Part shown: piece after piece, positions 34,990 through 43,837 of the stretch
Layout: every line of letters begins with the position of its first letter
How positions within the stretch are numbered: position 1 is the first letter of the stretch
Assembly: GCA_031289015.1 (NCBI GenBank)
Contig: JAITQG010000018.1
Coordinates: 1 to 48,627 of the forward strand
Length of the DNA stretch: 48,627 nt
Source of the DNA: Lactobacillaceae bacterium
Lineage (GTDB): Bacteria; Bacillota; Bacilli; Lactobacillales; Lactobacillaceae
Direction: 5' to 3'
The notes under the pieces: generated by a model
What the model was told of the DNA's origin: nothing
Databases searched by the model: none
What the model saw: only the letters and a program-made list of their open reading frames with translations
Program-made: the position numbers and the translations under genes

Positions 34990-35370
34990 ATGTTATTAGT
35001 AATCATTATCATCTTAGTCTGGTTAAGTATTCAAGATTTAATTCGCCAACAAATTGCATCCTATCTTTTAATACCGTGTTTTTGGGTTGCTCCCTTCTTT
35101 TTAGCAAATGGCTGGTTGGCCTTAATTATCGGCATCTATGTTTTGCTTTTGAGTCTGAATACCAAGGAACCCAAAATTGGCAATGGCGATCTAGATATTA
35201 TCTTTTTAGTCCTTTTGTATACCTCACTCACGAATTGGTTAATTTGGTTAACTTTAGCTAGTGGGTTGGTCTTAGTTAAAATGGCTGTTTGCAAAAACCA
35301 GCGTAGTCAACCCATTCCATTTGTGCCGTATTTAACCGTGGCGTTAATTTTCGGCTATTTTATATTTTAG
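34990..35370 (+). CDS. Small prepilin-peptidase-like membrane protein (A24 family)
   Basis: A 126-residue, nearly all-hydrophobic protein with the two-aspartate plan of type IV prepilin peptidases: Asp16 in SIQDLIRQQI and Asp67 in IGNGDLD (the GxGD motif), and a C-terminal PIPFVPYL like the family's IPFGPFL. The N-terminal methyltransferase domain of full-length ComC/PilD is absent. I chose ATG 34990 because GGAGGG precedes it; the frame extends 108 bp further upstream but without a good site. It may process competence pseudopilins. It is alone on the plus strand between rpsL and rplT. Confidence 0.65.
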   Translation: MLLVIIIILVWLSIQDLIRQQIASYLLIPCFWVAPFFLANGWLALIIGIYVLLLSLNTKEPKIGNGDLDIIFLVLLYTSLTNWLIWLTLASGLVLVKMAVCKNQRSQPIPFVPYLTVALIFGYFIF

Positions 35371-35373
35371 GCC

Positions 35374-35412
35374 ACAAAAAAAAGACCGAGTAATCTTTCA
35401 ACTCGATCTTCT
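35374..35412. terminator. Bidirectional terminator between the prepilin peptidase-like gene and rplT
   Basis: AAGACCGAG and CTCGATCTT pair around TAATCTTTCAA; on the minus strand nine T follow. Confidence 0.8.
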
Positions 35413-35424
35413 AATTTATCTTAA

Positions 35425-36027
35425 TTAAACCAAAGCCAACAAGTCAGCCTTCTTTGCTGAAGCAGCATATTCAGTGCCTTGCGCATCCAAATAAGCCTTG
35501 ATATCAGCAACAGTGTTCTTGTCAGTAGGCTTAGCAACAGCTTCAGTAGCTTCAGCCTTTGCAGCTGCTTGCTTAGGCGCTGGTGCAGCCTTTTCAGCCT
35601 TAGGAGCAGCTGTCTTGATTTCGATAGAAGTTTCCAAAGTTGCTGGAGTTGCTTCACGATATACTTGACCGTTGTCATCCAATGCCTTCTTAGCAGCATC
35701 TGCCAAAGCAGCAAACGCAGCTGAATCAGTAACTGCCAAATCAGCCAACATCTTACGGTTCAACTTTGATCCGATCAAAGTCAAGCCGTTCATGAAGCGT
35801 GAATATGACAATCCGTTCATGCGGGCTGCCGCGTTAATACGGGCAATCCACAACTTACGGAAGTTACGCTTGGTAGTCTTACGGTCACGGAATGCGTAAA
35901 CCCAACCCTTCCAAACTTGTTGCTTGGCAACCTTATAGTTAATATGACGTTGGCCACGGTAACCCTTGGCCAACTTAATCATCTTCTTACGACGTGCACG
36001 CGTAACTGTTCCACCCTTAACTCGCAT
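35425..36027 (-). CDS. rplT: Ribosomal protein L20 with C-terminal HeH/SAP-like extension
   Basis: A 200-residue protein. Residues 1 to about 118 are a normal L20 ([36 protein letters not shown]), which binds 23S rRNA early in 50S assembly and represses its own operon. Residues about 119-168 are a Lys/Ala/Pro/Glu-rich linker, and residues about 169-200 ([20 protein letters not shown] to LLALV) resemble a HeH/LEM or SAP helix-extended-loop-helix motif. Bacterial L20 normally ends near residue 118. The frame is uninterrupted and ends just before the terminator, so it is not a frameshift. It is the last gene of infC-rpmI-rplT. Confidence 0.93.
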   Translation of the reverse strand: MRVKGGTVTRARRKKMIKLAKGYRGQRHINYKVAKQQVWKGWVYAFRDRKTTKRNFRKLWIARINAAARMNGLSYSRFMNGLTLIGSKLNRKMLADLAVTDSAAFAALADAAKKALDDNGQVYREATPATLETSIEIKTAAPKAEKAAPAPKQAAAKAEATEAVAKPTDKNTVADIKAYLDAQGTEYAASAKKADLLALV

Positions 36028-36084
36028 GGGTAATTTCCTCCGATAATTTTCCTAATTATTCAACGTAGACTACTAATTTTAAAA

Positions 36085-36282
36085 TTAGATGTTAGTCAAC
36101 AAATGAGTGTAAGTCTTCAAAGTTGTGTGGTTCATCATTGAAGTTCCACGCAATTGACGACGTTGCTTCTTAGTCTTACCGTGGAAACGGTGTGACGTAA
36201 ATGCGTTACCTGACTTCAATCCACCGTTAGCAGTCTTCTTGAAACGCTTGGCTGACGCACGGTGTGTCTTAAACTTAGGCAT
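36085..36282 (-). CDS. rpmI: Ribosomal protein L35
   Basis: A 65-residue 50S protein ([21 protein letters not shown]; the last residues THLLTNI). GGAGGATATTC precedes the ATG at 36282; the open frame continues upstream into infC, but only this start fits. It lies 25 bp after infC. Confidence 0.95.
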   Translation of the reverse strand: MPKFKTHRASAKRFKKTANGGLKSGNAFTSHRFHGKTKKQRRQLRGTSMMNHTTLKTYTHLLTNI

Positions 36283-36307
36283 GAGAATATCCTCCAAATG
36301 GTTTAAT

Positions 36308-36841
36308 TTACTTAGTTTCCTTAGGGGCGAGTACCATGAACATACTACGTCCCTCCATCTTTGCTCGAGATTCGACCTTTGCGATCTCCTCCAAGTCAGT
36401 GGCAAATCGGTCCATCACTGAACGTCCAATTTCCTTGTGCGTGATTGCACGCCCACGGAAACGAATTGAAACTTTAACTTTATTACCCTTTTGCAAAAAC
36501 TTGATTGCAGCGGTTTTCTTGGTATTAAAGTCATTGTCATCAATGGTAGGACTCAAGCGAACTTCCTTAATGCTGACGATCTTTTGATTCTTGCGTTGTT
36601 CACGTTGCTTCTTTTGAGCATCAAACTTGAATTTGCCGTAATCCATGATTTTGGCAACTGGTGGTTTGGCAGTGGCTTGCACCAATACCAAATCCATTTC
36701 GGCTTCATCAGCAATCTTTTGCGCGTCTGCAGTAGACATTACGCCTTGATCGCCATCGTCTGTAATCAAGCGAAGTTCACGAGCGTGAATTCGGTCATTA
36801 ATCAAATCTTGTTGCTGTTGTGGTTGACGAGCGTTTGCTAT
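36308..36841 (-). CDS. infC: Translation initiation factor IF-3, probable AUA start
   Basis: A protein of about 177 residues that keeps 30S subunits free and checks start codons. The N-domain ([21 protein letters not shown]), linker and C-domain ([25 protein letters not shown]) are complete. The only in-frame ATG (36856) overlaps a perfect GGAGG site; that site is eight bases before an ATA codon at 36839-36841. IF-3 genes are known for rare start codons through which IF-3 limits its own synthesis, so AUA is the more likely start. The start choice is inferred; the gene identity is certain. Confidence 0.9.
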   Translation of the reverse strand: MANARQPQQQQDLINDRIHARELRLITDDGDQGVMSTADAQKIADEAEMDLVLVQATAKPPVAKIMDYGKFKFDAQKKQREQRKNQKIVSIKEVRLSPTIDDNDFNTKKTAAIKFLQKGNKVKVSIRFRGRAITHKEIGRSVMDRFATDLEEIAKVESRAKMEGRSMFMVLAPKETK

Positions 36842-36869
36842 AGCACTAACCTCCATAAAACTTTAGAAC

Positions 36870-36985
36870 AAATAAAAGCGGATTATCGCACAATTACGAT
36901 AACCCGCCATTCATCATCTTTAAATGAAAAACTGATTTACCCGGAGAACTAATCCTCCAAGGTGAATGGCGGGCTGCCATTACTT
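36870..36985 (-). promoter_or_regulatory. L20-leader-type attenuator of infC-rpmI-rplT
   Basis: On the minus strand, CCCGCCATTCA (36963-36973) can pair perfectly with TGAATGGCGGG (36903-36913), 50 nt away. Part of that second strand (36903-36906) also closes a terminator: CGGGTTATCG (36897-36906) with CGATAATCCG (36879-36888), followed by CTTTTATTT. The two structures exclude each other. This is the layout of the L20-controlled leader of Firmicutes infC operons, where L20 favours termination. Confidence 0.8.
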
Positions 36986-37005
36986 AATTTCTTTAACAAA
37001 TAATA

Positions 37006-37034
37006 ACTATACTAGTTCCTTACTCAAACGTCAA
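37006..37034 (-). promoter_or_regulatory. Promoter of infC-rpmI-rplT inside the end of nusB
   Basis: On the minus strand, TTGACG (37029-37034) and TATAGT (37006-37011) are 17 bp apart. The -35 lies in the last codons of nusB. Confidence 0.75.
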
Positions 37035-37439
37035 GACTTTTGAGAGGATTCCGTTGACAAACTTACCAGACTTATCATCTGAGAAGTCCTTGGCCAAGTT
37101 AACGGCTTCATCGACCGCTACCTTAACTGGCACATCACCATACTTAGCTTCATATAAAGCGAGACGAATAATTACTACATCTAACAAATTCAGCCGATCC
37201 AGGGTCCACCCCGTGGCTAGATTGTTAGCAATCAAGAGATCAAATTCATCAATGTGGGCCGTAACCGCTTGAATTAATTCAATCAGTTCACTGGGTAACT
37301 CGCCATCCCATTGAATTTCTGGGTCACCGGCGAGGACTTGTTCAACCACCACTTCAATTTTAGCATCGGAATTCATCCCCAGACTAAACATTGATTGCAA
37401 GGCGGCTTGGCGTAATTGATGTCGATTCAAAGTTGCCAT
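37020..37439 (-). CDS. nusB: Transcription antitermination factor NusB
   Basis: A 139-residue all-helical protein that, with NusE/S10, binds boxA in rRNA leaders. It is full length: MATLNRHQLRQAALQSMFSLG at the start and VAVDEAVNLAKDFSDDKSGKFVNGILSKV at the end are the family signatures. The start overlaps the stop of the Asp23 gene by one base. Confidence 0.95.
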   Translation of the reverse strand: MATLNRHQLRQAALQSMFSLGMNSDAKIEVVVEQVLAGDPEIQWDGELPSELIELIQAVTAHIDEFDLLIANNLATGWTLDRLNLLDVVIIRLALYEAKYGDVPVKVAVDEAVNLAKDFSDDKSGKFVNGILSKVLTFE

Positions 37440-37918
37440 TATAGCTCCTCAGTTTCTGTTGCTTGCTCACTACTAGCTGTTTTGTCGGCTTTGGCGGCCT
37501 TACCAGCCTTTTCACCAAATAAATTATTCGGATCAACGGCTGAGGTTGGCTTGAGTGAGACGATGCCAGCAACGTGGACATTGACTAGGTTAACATGTAA
37601 TTCAGTCATGGCCGCAACTTGGGCGGCGACATGTGCTTGAATTTCAGTCGCGACTTTGGGCAAGCTTACCCCATAGTTCAAATCAACGAAGACTTCGACA
37701 TCTAGGCCAGCTTCAGTTTGGTGTAATTTAACACCCTTGTCATGCACACGCCGCCCAAAAGCTTCTTTAGCGCGTTCACTAATCGAACCATGTAGCCGAG
37801 CAACCCCAGCTACTTCTTCAGCTGCCAAACCTGCGATGATTTCCAAGACGCGGGTATTTGCCCGAGTTTCCCCATCAACATCACTTTGATTTGCTAGCAA
37901 GATTGTTTCTTCTGCCAT
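37439..37918 (-). CDS. Asp23/Gls24-family envelope stress response protein
   Basis: A 159-residue cytoplasmic, membrane-associated protein. The Asp23 domain covers about 20-130 (NTRVLEIIAGLAAEEVAGVARLHGSI; VEVFVDLNYGVSLPKVATEIQ). The C-terminal part is Lys/Ala-rich. I chose ATG 37918 because AAGGAG is well placed; the frame extends 51 bp upstream. It lies between efp and nusB, a conserved Firmicutes order; the exact function is poorly known. Confidence 0.9.
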   Translation of the reverse strand: MAEETILLANQSDVDGETRANTRVLEIIAGLAAEEVAGVARLHGSISERAKEAFGRRVHDKGVKLHQTEAGLDVEVFVDLNYGVSLPKVATEIQAHVAAQVAAMTELHVNLVNVHVAGIVSLKPTSAVDPNNLFGEKAGKAAKADKTASSEQATETEEL

Positions 37919-37943
37919 GTTACTCTCCTTCATTGGATCGCTT

Positions 37944-37984
37944 GGGTCAAACAAAGCGCCGGCCGGCAATCGGTCGGCGCTTAA
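37944..37984 (-). terminator. GC-rich hairpin between efp and the Asp23 gene
   Basis: The minus-strand arms AAGCGCCG and CGGCGCTT enclose ACCGATTGCCGGC and are followed by TGTTTG. It could be a partial terminator or a stabilising 3' end for efp mRNA. Confidence 0.5.
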
Positions 37985-37987
37985 TTG

Positions 37988-38551
37988 TTATGCACGGGCT
38001 GAATAAGTTCCACCATTATCAGTGTTGATAATCAACTTATCACCAGCGTTAACGAAGTCCGGCACAGTAACTACCACACCAGTCTCCATCGTTGCGGGCT
38101 TACCACCACCATTGGCAGTTGCACCCTTAATTCCAGGTTGCGTTTCAGTCACCGTCAAAGTAACAGTCTTTGGTACTTCAATGCCCAGCAATTCAGAACC
38201 ATAATAAGTCACCTTAACTTCAGCACCTTCTAGTAAGAAGCGCATTTCGTCAGTAATCTTATCAACTGGAATTGCAATTTGGTCGTATGTTTCCATATTC
38301 ATGAAGACGCGATCATCACCGTCTGCATATGAATATTGCATTTCTGAAGTTTCAATGTTCGCTTGTTCAAACTTATCACCAGGTCGGAAAGTCACTTCGT
38401 TAACGGCCCCACTACGCAAGTTCTTCAACTTTGAACGTACAAAGGCGGCACCCTTACCAGGCTTAACGTGTTGGAATTCCAAAACGCGCCAGATGCTGTT
38501 GTTATATTCAATCGTCAAACCAGTCTTTAAATCGTTCATGCCAATTGCCAT
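37988..38551 (-). CDS. efp: Elongation factor P
   Basis: A 187-residue, three-domain factor that rescues ribosomes stalled at polyproline. The N-terminal KOW-like domain starts [18 protein letters not shown]; the tip residue region is [18 protein letters not shown], with lysine at the tip as in bacteria that use a modified or bare lysine; the C-terminus is [20 protein letters not shown]. The proline-rich spacers of the surface proteins in this window would be typical clients (inference). AGGAG precedes the start. Confidence 0.95.
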   Translation of the reverse strand: MAIGMNDLKTGLTIEYNNSIWRVLEFQHVKPGKGAAFVRSKLKNLRSGAVNEVTFRPGDKFEQANIETSEMQYSYADGDDRVFMNMETYDQIAIPVDKITDEMRFLLEGAEVKVTYYGSELLGIEVPKTVTLTVTETQPGIKGATANGGGKPATMETGVVVTVPDFVNAGDKLIINTDNGGTYSARA

Positions 38552-38616
38552 GATTTTAATTCTCCTAAATTATATAGAAATCTGTTTATTACCTATCAAT
38601 ACTATCAGAAATCAAA

Positions 38617-38664
38617 AGAAAAAACTAGTTTTAAACGCATTTTTACCGCCAAACTAGTTTTTTA
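38617..38664 (-). terminator. Terminator of pgi
   Basis: AAAACTAGTTT and AAACTAGTTTT are perfectly complementary arms 19 bases apart, with T runs. It lies 10 bp after the pgi stop codon. Confidence 0.7.
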
Positions 38665-38673
38665 CAGTTCTGT

Positions 38674-40017
38674 TTACAAGCGTGCTGTTAATTCAGCCGT
38701 CAGTTCTTCAAACCCTGGCTTACCTAACAACCCAAACATATTCTTCTTATAAGCTTCGACCCCTGGTTGATCAAATGGATTAATCCCATTGAGATAGCCT
38801 GAGATCGCCACGGCAATTTCAAAGAAATAAATGACATAGCCCAAATGGTATTCATCTTGCTTAGCTAAATCAATGACCATATTTGGTACACCACCATCCA
38901 TGTGCGCCAACAAAGTTCCATCTGAAGCCTTCTTGTTAACGTAACTCATGGTTTCACCTTGCAAGTAACCCAAGCCATCATCGGCATCCATTTCCGGAAT
39001 TACGACATCTGTAACTGGTTCTTCCACTCGCAGTAGGGTCTCGAATAGATTACGCCGGCCATCTTGGATATATTGCCCAAATGAATGTAAATCAGTTGAG
39101 AAGTTCCCAGTGGCTGGGAAAATCCCCTTATTGTCTTTACCTTCTGATTCGCCTTGTAATTGCTTCCACCATTCACCAAATTGCACCAAAGTTGGTTCGT
39201 AATTGATCAACAATTCAGTGACATAGCCCTTACGATACAAAACGTTACGATAAGCTGCATACTTATAGGCATCATTCTTAGTCAAATCCGCATCGGCATA
39301 CGCTGCTTGGGCATCTGCCGCCCCAGCCATTAACTGCGCGATATCATGCCCCGCAACGGCGATTGGTAAGAGCCCAACCGCAGTCAATACTGAGAACCGA
39401 CCACCGACACCATCAGGGACAACAAACTCTTCGTAACCTTCTGCATCAGCCAACGTCTTCAAAGCACCCTTAGCGGCATCAGTCGTGGCATAAATCCGCT
39501 TGCGAGCTTCATCCACACCATATTTAGCTTCTAGTTTTTGCTTAAAGACCCGGAATGCGATAGCTGGTTCAGTCGTTGTACCTGACTTAGAAATCACATT
39601 CACTGAGAAATCGCGGTCGCCGATCAACTTCAACGCTGAATTCAAATATTGGCCTGAGATATTATTACCAACAAACAAAATTTGTGGGAAGTCCCGTTGG
39701 TCATCCCCATAATAGTTGTTGAAATAATCACTCAAAAAATCAGTAGCCGCGCGGGCACCAAGGTATGAGCCCCCGATTCCTACAACGACCAAAACTTTTG
39801 AATCACTTTGAATCTTTTTAGCAGCCGCTTGAATCCGACTAAATTCAGTTTGGTCATATTCAGTCGGCAGTTTTACCCAATCAGTATATTCAGCACCGAC
39901 ACCAGTGCCTTCACGTAGCATTTGATCTGCCACGGTTACCAAGGGTTGGAGCATCGATAATTCTTGCTCACCCACAAAAGGTGCCAATTTACTTGTATCA
40001 AATTTCAACGTAGTCAT
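38674..40017 (-). CDS. pgi: Glucose-6-phosphate isomerase
   Basis: A 447-residue enzyme that interconverts glucose-6-phosphate and fructose-6-phosphate. It is of the Firmicutes length. Family signatures: [32 protein letters not shown] (sugar-phosphate loop), and [16 protein letters not shown] chose ATG 40017 because AGGAGG precedes it and homologues begin there; the frame extends 33 bp further. In this region it links galactose catabolism to central metabolism. Confidence 0.96.
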   Translation of the reverse strand: MTTLKFDTSKLAPFVGEQELSMLQPLVTVADQMLREGTGVGAEYTDWVKLPTEYDQTEFSRIQAAAKKIQSDSKVLVVVGIGGSYLGARAATDFLSDYFNNYYGDDQRDFPQILFVGNNISGQYLNSALKLIGDRDFSVNVISKSGTTTEPAIAFRVFKQKLEAKYGVDEARKRIYATTDAAKGALKTLADAEGYEEFVVPDGVGGRFSVLTAVGLLPIAVAGHDIAQLMAGAADAQAAYADADLTKNDAYKYAAYRNVLYRKGYVTELLINYEPTLVQFGEWWKQLQGESEGKDNKGIFPATGNFSTDLHSFGQYIQDGRRNLFETLLRVEEPVTDVVIPEMDADDGLGYLQGETMSYVNKKASDGTLLAHMDGGVPNMVIDLAKQDEYHLGYVIYFFEIAVAISGYLNGINPFDQPGVEAYKKNMFGLLGKPGFEELTAELTARL

Positions 40018-40087
40018 GAAAATCCTCCTATAAATATTGGTATAGTCCAATCATACAACATACTCCAATTTAAAAAAAGGAAAACGT

Positions 40088-41125
40088 TTAGATGTTCTTA
40101 AATGCGTAAGTTGTTGTGTAATGCTTTTCAACCCCAGCGGGCAAAATGATATCGCCAAATTCTGGATGATGAATTGAATCTGACAACGTTTGAGCTTCTA
40201 ACGCCACGCCATTAAATGGATGGTCAACTAAGTAACCCGCTTCATCATCGGCATGGTGTACCAAATCAGGGTTAGTGATAAAGAAGATGACAGCATTCCG
40301 ATCAGTGGTCATCTCAACGGCGCGGCCTGACTTTGGATCAGTCAAAATAGCTGATGGTGTGCCTGGTTCGTAAACCAATTCAAACGCATCATCAAATTTG
40401 GCATCAAAGGCATCGGTTGGTAACTTGGCAATGTTCTCCCCAATCTTAGTGGCTGTTTGGAAGTCAAATGGTGTGCCCGTCGTTGCCAACAAATTCCCCG
40501 TTGGAATGCTGTCAGCTCTAAACTCCATGTGGCGTGGTGACTTAAGTTGTAATTCTAACTCACGTGCATCTTCACCACGGCCGGCGAGGTTAAAGTAGAC
40601 ATGTGATGTTGGATTGAACAAAGTTTCCTCATCAGATGTGGCTTTAAAGTCCAAGCGCACCGCATCATCGTTAGTAAATGTATATTGCAAAGTTACTTGC
40701 ATCGTGCCAGGGAAGTTGTCTTCAGTTTGCATCATGCTAAGCGCAAACGTCACAGCGTTATTAGCTTCATCAATATTGTCGATCGCCCAATTTTTGTGTG
40801 AGAAATTGTTTTCGCCCCCATGTAAGGCATTCTCGCCTTCATTGGCATTCAAGTGATATGTCTTACCATTCAATTCGAAACTAGCACCGTCAATCCGCCC
40901 AGCTGTCCGGCCAACCGCATTTCCAATGTAGTAGATGTTATCTAAGTATTCTTCAACGGTATCAAACCCCAAAACTAAGTCAGTTCCGGTTTTAGTTTGC
41001 AAGGCTTGCCATGAAGCACCCCAAGAAACCAAGCCTAACTTATGGCCATTGGCATTTTCAATCAATACGTGCTTAATCATTTCACCTGCTGGTGTTGTCC
41101 CCAAATCAGTCACTGTAACTGTCAT
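40088..41125 (-). CDS. galM: Aldose 1-epimerase (galactose mutarotase)
   Basis: A 345-residue enzyme that interconverts alpha and beta anomers of aldohexoses, feeding alpha-galactose to GalK. Signatures: NAVGRTAGRIDGASFELNGKTY, the catalytic histidine in NPTSHVYFNLAG, and the catalytic glutamate in GVALEAQ. It is separated by 70 bp from pgi and may be co-transcribed. A near-cre site lies 47 bp upstream. Confidence 0.94.
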   Translation of the reverse strand: MTVTVTDLGTTPAGEMIKHVLIENANGHKLGLVSWGASWQALQTKTGTDLVLGFDTVEEYLDNIYYIGNAVGRTAGRIDGASFELNGKTYHLNANEGENALHGGENNFSHKNWAIDNIDEANNAVTFALSMMQTEDNFPGTMQVTLQYTFTNDDAVRLDFKATSDEETLFNPTSHVYFNLAGRGEDARELELQLKSPRHMEFRADSIPTGNLLATTGTPFDFQTATKIGENIAKLPTDAFDAKFDDAFELVYEPGTPSAILTDPKSGRAVEMTTDRNAVIFFITNPDLVHHADDEAGYLVDHPFNGVALEAQTLSDSIHHPEFGDIILPAGVEKHYTTTYAFKNI

Positions 41126-41171
41126 AATAAAGCTCCTAATAAAATTTTTTATGTACCCCTCTATTTTATCA

Positions 41172-41185
41172 CGATAGCGCTTTCA
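41172..41185 (-). promoter_or_regulatory. cre-like site before galM
   Basis: On the minus strand, TGAAAGCGCTATCG matches the cre consensus TGWNANCGNTNWCA except for the last base. It is 47 bp before the start codon. Weak evidence for catabolite control. Confidence 0.4.
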
Positions 41186-41210
41186 TAAATGGCTTTTATA
41201 TTACATCAAC

Positions 41211-41246
41211 ATTAAAAAAGCACCCACCCAAATTGGGTTGGCGCAA
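41211..41246 (-). terminator. Terminator of the GRP transporter gene
   Basis: The minus-strand hairpin CCAACCCA/TGGGTGGG is followed by TGCTTTTTT, just after the stop codon. Confidence 0.7.
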
Positions 41247-41251
41247 ATACT

Positions 41252-42214
41252 TTAAATATTTTTGAGTTCGGCAATTAATATGCCGCCTAGTAAGACCAGT
41301 ACCGCTCCAATCACAATGAAAACCATTTGCCGGTTCGTCTTTTTCTCACCTAAGATATAAATCCCACCAAAGGTTCCGACGATAATTCCCATTTGTGACA
41401 ATGTAGCCGCCACTGCTTGACCAATGGCTGGATTAGCAGCTGAAATGAACATGAAAATATTTCCGGTTGCCCAAACTAAACCAGTCACGATATTGCGCCA
41501 GGTTGCAGCTTGGAACATGGTTTTGCGTTCTTTCATAAAGAAAACCACGATAATTAGCGCCCCTAAGACTTGGCCAATCGATTGCGGACCCACGATAGAA
41601 GTCATGTAATACAGTCCCGTATCGTGCGGTGCCGCTTTGATTACCGCTGAAATATAGCCCACTTTAGCTAACAAATTAGGGAAGACAAAATACATCATGA
41701 AGCCAGCCGTTGAAATGGCGACCGCCAACAACCCAGTTTTCAAGTTGTATTCTGGGTTTAGCTCTCTAACATCTGATTTTGAATCTGGTAAAGCCGTCAA
41801 TACCGCTCCCACCATCACTGCTAAGATGGCTAATGAACCAAATAGCCACATTTTTCCTGTCGTCCATTCACCCAAAACTGCCGCCGCCATCAAGGCATTC
41901 GTCACGATTTGACCAGCTGTTGAGAGGGGATTTCCCACTGACACACCTAGTTTTTTAAAGCCCACGAATTGGCCAGCTGTCCCCACAGCCCAAAACAAAC
42001 CTGATACGAAGCCCACAACCCAAATGCGTCTATCCAAGGCAAAACTCAGCCCGGCAGTTGGAATCACGTAAAACAGCATCGTCCCCAAGCCAAAAATCAA
42101 GGCTCCAAACGTCATACCTAAAGTTCCTTGGCCAGCTGAACCACCCATTTTATTTGTAACAATGCCTGATGATCCCCACGCAATTGCTGGAATTAGTGCA
42201 ATTAATATTGACAT
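41252..42214 (-). CDS. GRP-family sugar transporter (GlcU/RbsU-like)
   Basis: A 320-residue membrane protein with ten predicted helices in two five-helix halves, a drug/metabolite-transporter fold. ALIPAIAWGSSGIVTNKMGG, WAVGTAGQFVGFKKLGVSVGNPLSTAGQ and ATLSQMGIIVGTFGGIYILGEKK are characteristic of Firmicutes glucose/ribose porters. It probably imports glucose or a related sugar with protons. A perfect cre palindrome 58 bp upstream indicates CcpA control. The substrate is inferred. Confidence 0.85.
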   Translation of the reverse strand: MSILIALIPAIAWGSSGIVTNKMGGSAGQGTLGMTFGALIFGLGTMLFYVIPTAGLSFALDRRIWVVGFVSGLFWAVGTAGQFVGFKKLGVSVGNPLSTAGQIVTNALMAAAVLGEWTTGKMWLFGSLAILAVMVGAVLTALPDSKSDVRELNPEYNLKTGLLAVAISTAGFMMYFVFPNLLAKVGYISAVIKAAPHDTGLYYMTSIVGPQSIGQVLGALIIVVFFMKERKTMFQAATWRNIVTGLVWATGNIFMFISAANPAIGQAVAATLSQMGIIVGTFGGIYILGEKKTNRQMVFIVIGAVLVLLGGILIAELKNI

Positions 42215-42271
42215 CTTTTCACCCCTACTTAAACTTGTGAAACAAATTTACCAAAAATAAGTGTATCATCG

Positions 42272-42285
42272 TGAAAACGTTTTCA
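42272..42285. promoter_or_regulatory. Perfect cre site upstream of the GRP transporter gene
   Basis: TGAAAACGTTTTCA is a perfect palindrome and matches the CcpA cre consensus at every position. It lies 58 bp before the start codon, near the expected promoter. Confidence 0.8.
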
Positions 42286-42292
42286 CAACCCA

Positions 42293-42334
42293 AAAAGGAC
42301 TAGTCAAACCAAATGTTTGACTTAGTCCTAGTTG
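42293..42334 (-). terminator. Terminator of the two-component operon
   Basis: The arms AGGACTAGTCAAAC and GTTTGACTTAGTCCT pair with one bulge; on the minus strand TTTTTGG follows. It lies just after the kinase stop codon at 42348. Confidence 0.75.
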
Positions 42335-42347
42335 TTAACGCGCTTAA

Positions 42348-43787
42348 TTAAAGTTGTTTTTGTTCATCTGGGATCCGCACAGTAAAGGTTGTGCCCTTGC
42401 CATATTTTGAAATGACGTCAATCGTTCCATCATGCACTTCGATTAACTGGCGAATGATGGCCATGCCTAGCCCTGATTCACCCTTTTGCGTCCGTGAAGG
42501 GTCAGCCTTGTAGTAACGTTCCCAAATTTTAGAAACTTGCTCTTCTGTCATCCCCATCCCGGTATCAGAAATGCTAAACGCAGCAACATTATCTTCACGC
42601 CAACTCTTAATGGTGATGGTTCCCTTGTTAGTAAACTGAATCGCATTATTGATGATGTTGAACACAATTTGAATAAAGCGATCGCGATCAGCATTAACCA
42701 TAACTTCATGCGTATCATCAAACACAAATGTGTCATTGGCCATTTCGGCTTTACCGCCCAATTGCTCAACCAAATTATCGATGACTGGAACCATGTCAAA
42801 GGTCGTTTTCTTCAAGACCACCTTATTTTGGCGCAACCGTTCGTAGTCCAAGTTATCTTTAACTAACCGGGCTAAACGATCCGCCTCATTTTTAATCATG
42901 TCATATGAGTGCATCTTGTCTTCTTCAGGAATCACATCATATTGCAGCCCTTCGATAATGCCTGAAATCGTCGTCAATGGCGTCCGCATTTCATGGCTCG
43001 CATTGGCCATGAATTCTTTCCGACGTTCTTCTTGTTCTTTGATTTCAGCTTCTTGGGCAGCCAAGGCATTCGTCATAGAATTAACGTCCATGGCCAAGGT
43101 TCCAATTTCATCGTGACTGTTCATATCAACTTCAACAGTATAATCCCCTGAAGCCACCCGCTTAGTCACCAATTGGATTAGTCGTAAACGGTTAACAATC
43201 AATTGGGACACGATGAAACTCAACATGACCGCCACGATAACCGCAACCAAAAAGGCAATCAACAAGTTCTTGCGTAACATATCCAAATTATCATCAACCA
43301 TCGAGATGTTCGAACGTGCAACCACGACTGCAATCAGCTTGTTTTTATTGTCAAAAAACGGCTTCATGACGCCCATCGTATTCGAGGCTGCATCGGCTGG
43401 ATCGACGTTATTGGTCCGCGTATGGACAATTTTATGCTTTTTCAATTGCGTCCATTGCTTGGCAGTGATATCAGCCATCAAAGACGCGGTCGAAGTTGGA
43501 TAGACGCGGTGCTTATGACTATCAAACATCGTAAAGGAAATGTTTTGTTGCTCCAACAAGGCCGCATCCGTATCGAGGCCCTTCGTATCAAAATACGCAA
43601 AGTCCCCGCTACCAGCTTTAAACCGTAACGCCTCTTCAGCTACAGCCACGGAAAAGCGGTTCAACTGCTTATACGTATCCTTTTCGATCATCCGGGTTGT
43701 AAATTGAGTAAATAAGATTCCAACAATCAACAAGGTCGCCATAATGACGGTGAAGAATGCCAGCATCTGTTGATACATAAGTTTCAT
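42348..43787 (-). CDS. Sensor histidine kinase (PhoR/YclK-like)
   Basis: A 479-residue membrane kinase. The order is: helix 1 (about 8-28), an extracellular sensor region of about 140 residues, helix 2 (about 174-195), HAMP (about 197-250), HisKA with the phosphorylated His265 (NASHEMRTPLTT), and HATPase with FNIINNAIQFT, ISDTGMGMTEEQ and GLGMAI motifs. The sensor region has no feature that reveals the signal. It follows the response-regulator gene by 95 bp with a terminator-like hairpin between, so kinase levels may be lower. It is not WalK, which has an extra PAS domain. Confidence 0.9.
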   Translation of the reverse strand: MKLMYQQMLAFFTVIMATLLIVGILFTQFTTRMIEKDTYKQLNRFSVAVAEEALRFKAGSGDFAYFDTKGLDTDAALLEQQNISFTMFDSHKHRVYPTSTASLMADITAKQWTQLKKHKIVHTRTNNVDPADAASNTMGVMKPFFDNKNKLIAVVVARSNISMVDDNLDMLRKNLLIAFLVAVIVAVMLSFIVSQLIVNRLRLIQLVTKRVASGDYTVEVDMNSHDEIGTLAMDVNSMTNALAAQEAEIKEQEERRKEFMANASHEMRTPLTTISGIIEGLQYDVIPEEDKMHSYDMIKNEADRLARLVKDNLDYERLRQNKVVLKKTTFDMVPVIDNLVEQLGGKAEMANDTFVFDDTHEVMVNADRDRFIQIVFNIINNAIQFTNKGTITIKSWREDNVAAFSISDTGMGMTEEQVSKIWERYYKADPSRTQKGESGLGMAIIRQLIEVHDGTIDVISKYGKGTTFTVRIPDEQKQL

Positions 43788-43837
43788 AAGCTATAACCTA
43801 AACTGTTTTTGAAATTTCATGTGTGTACATGAGGTAA

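Noticed and set aside
42272-42285. The TGAAAACGTTTTCA palindrome as a terminator
   Set aside because: It has no loop or T tract and matches cre exactly; the true terminator is the neighbouring hairpin at 42293-42334.
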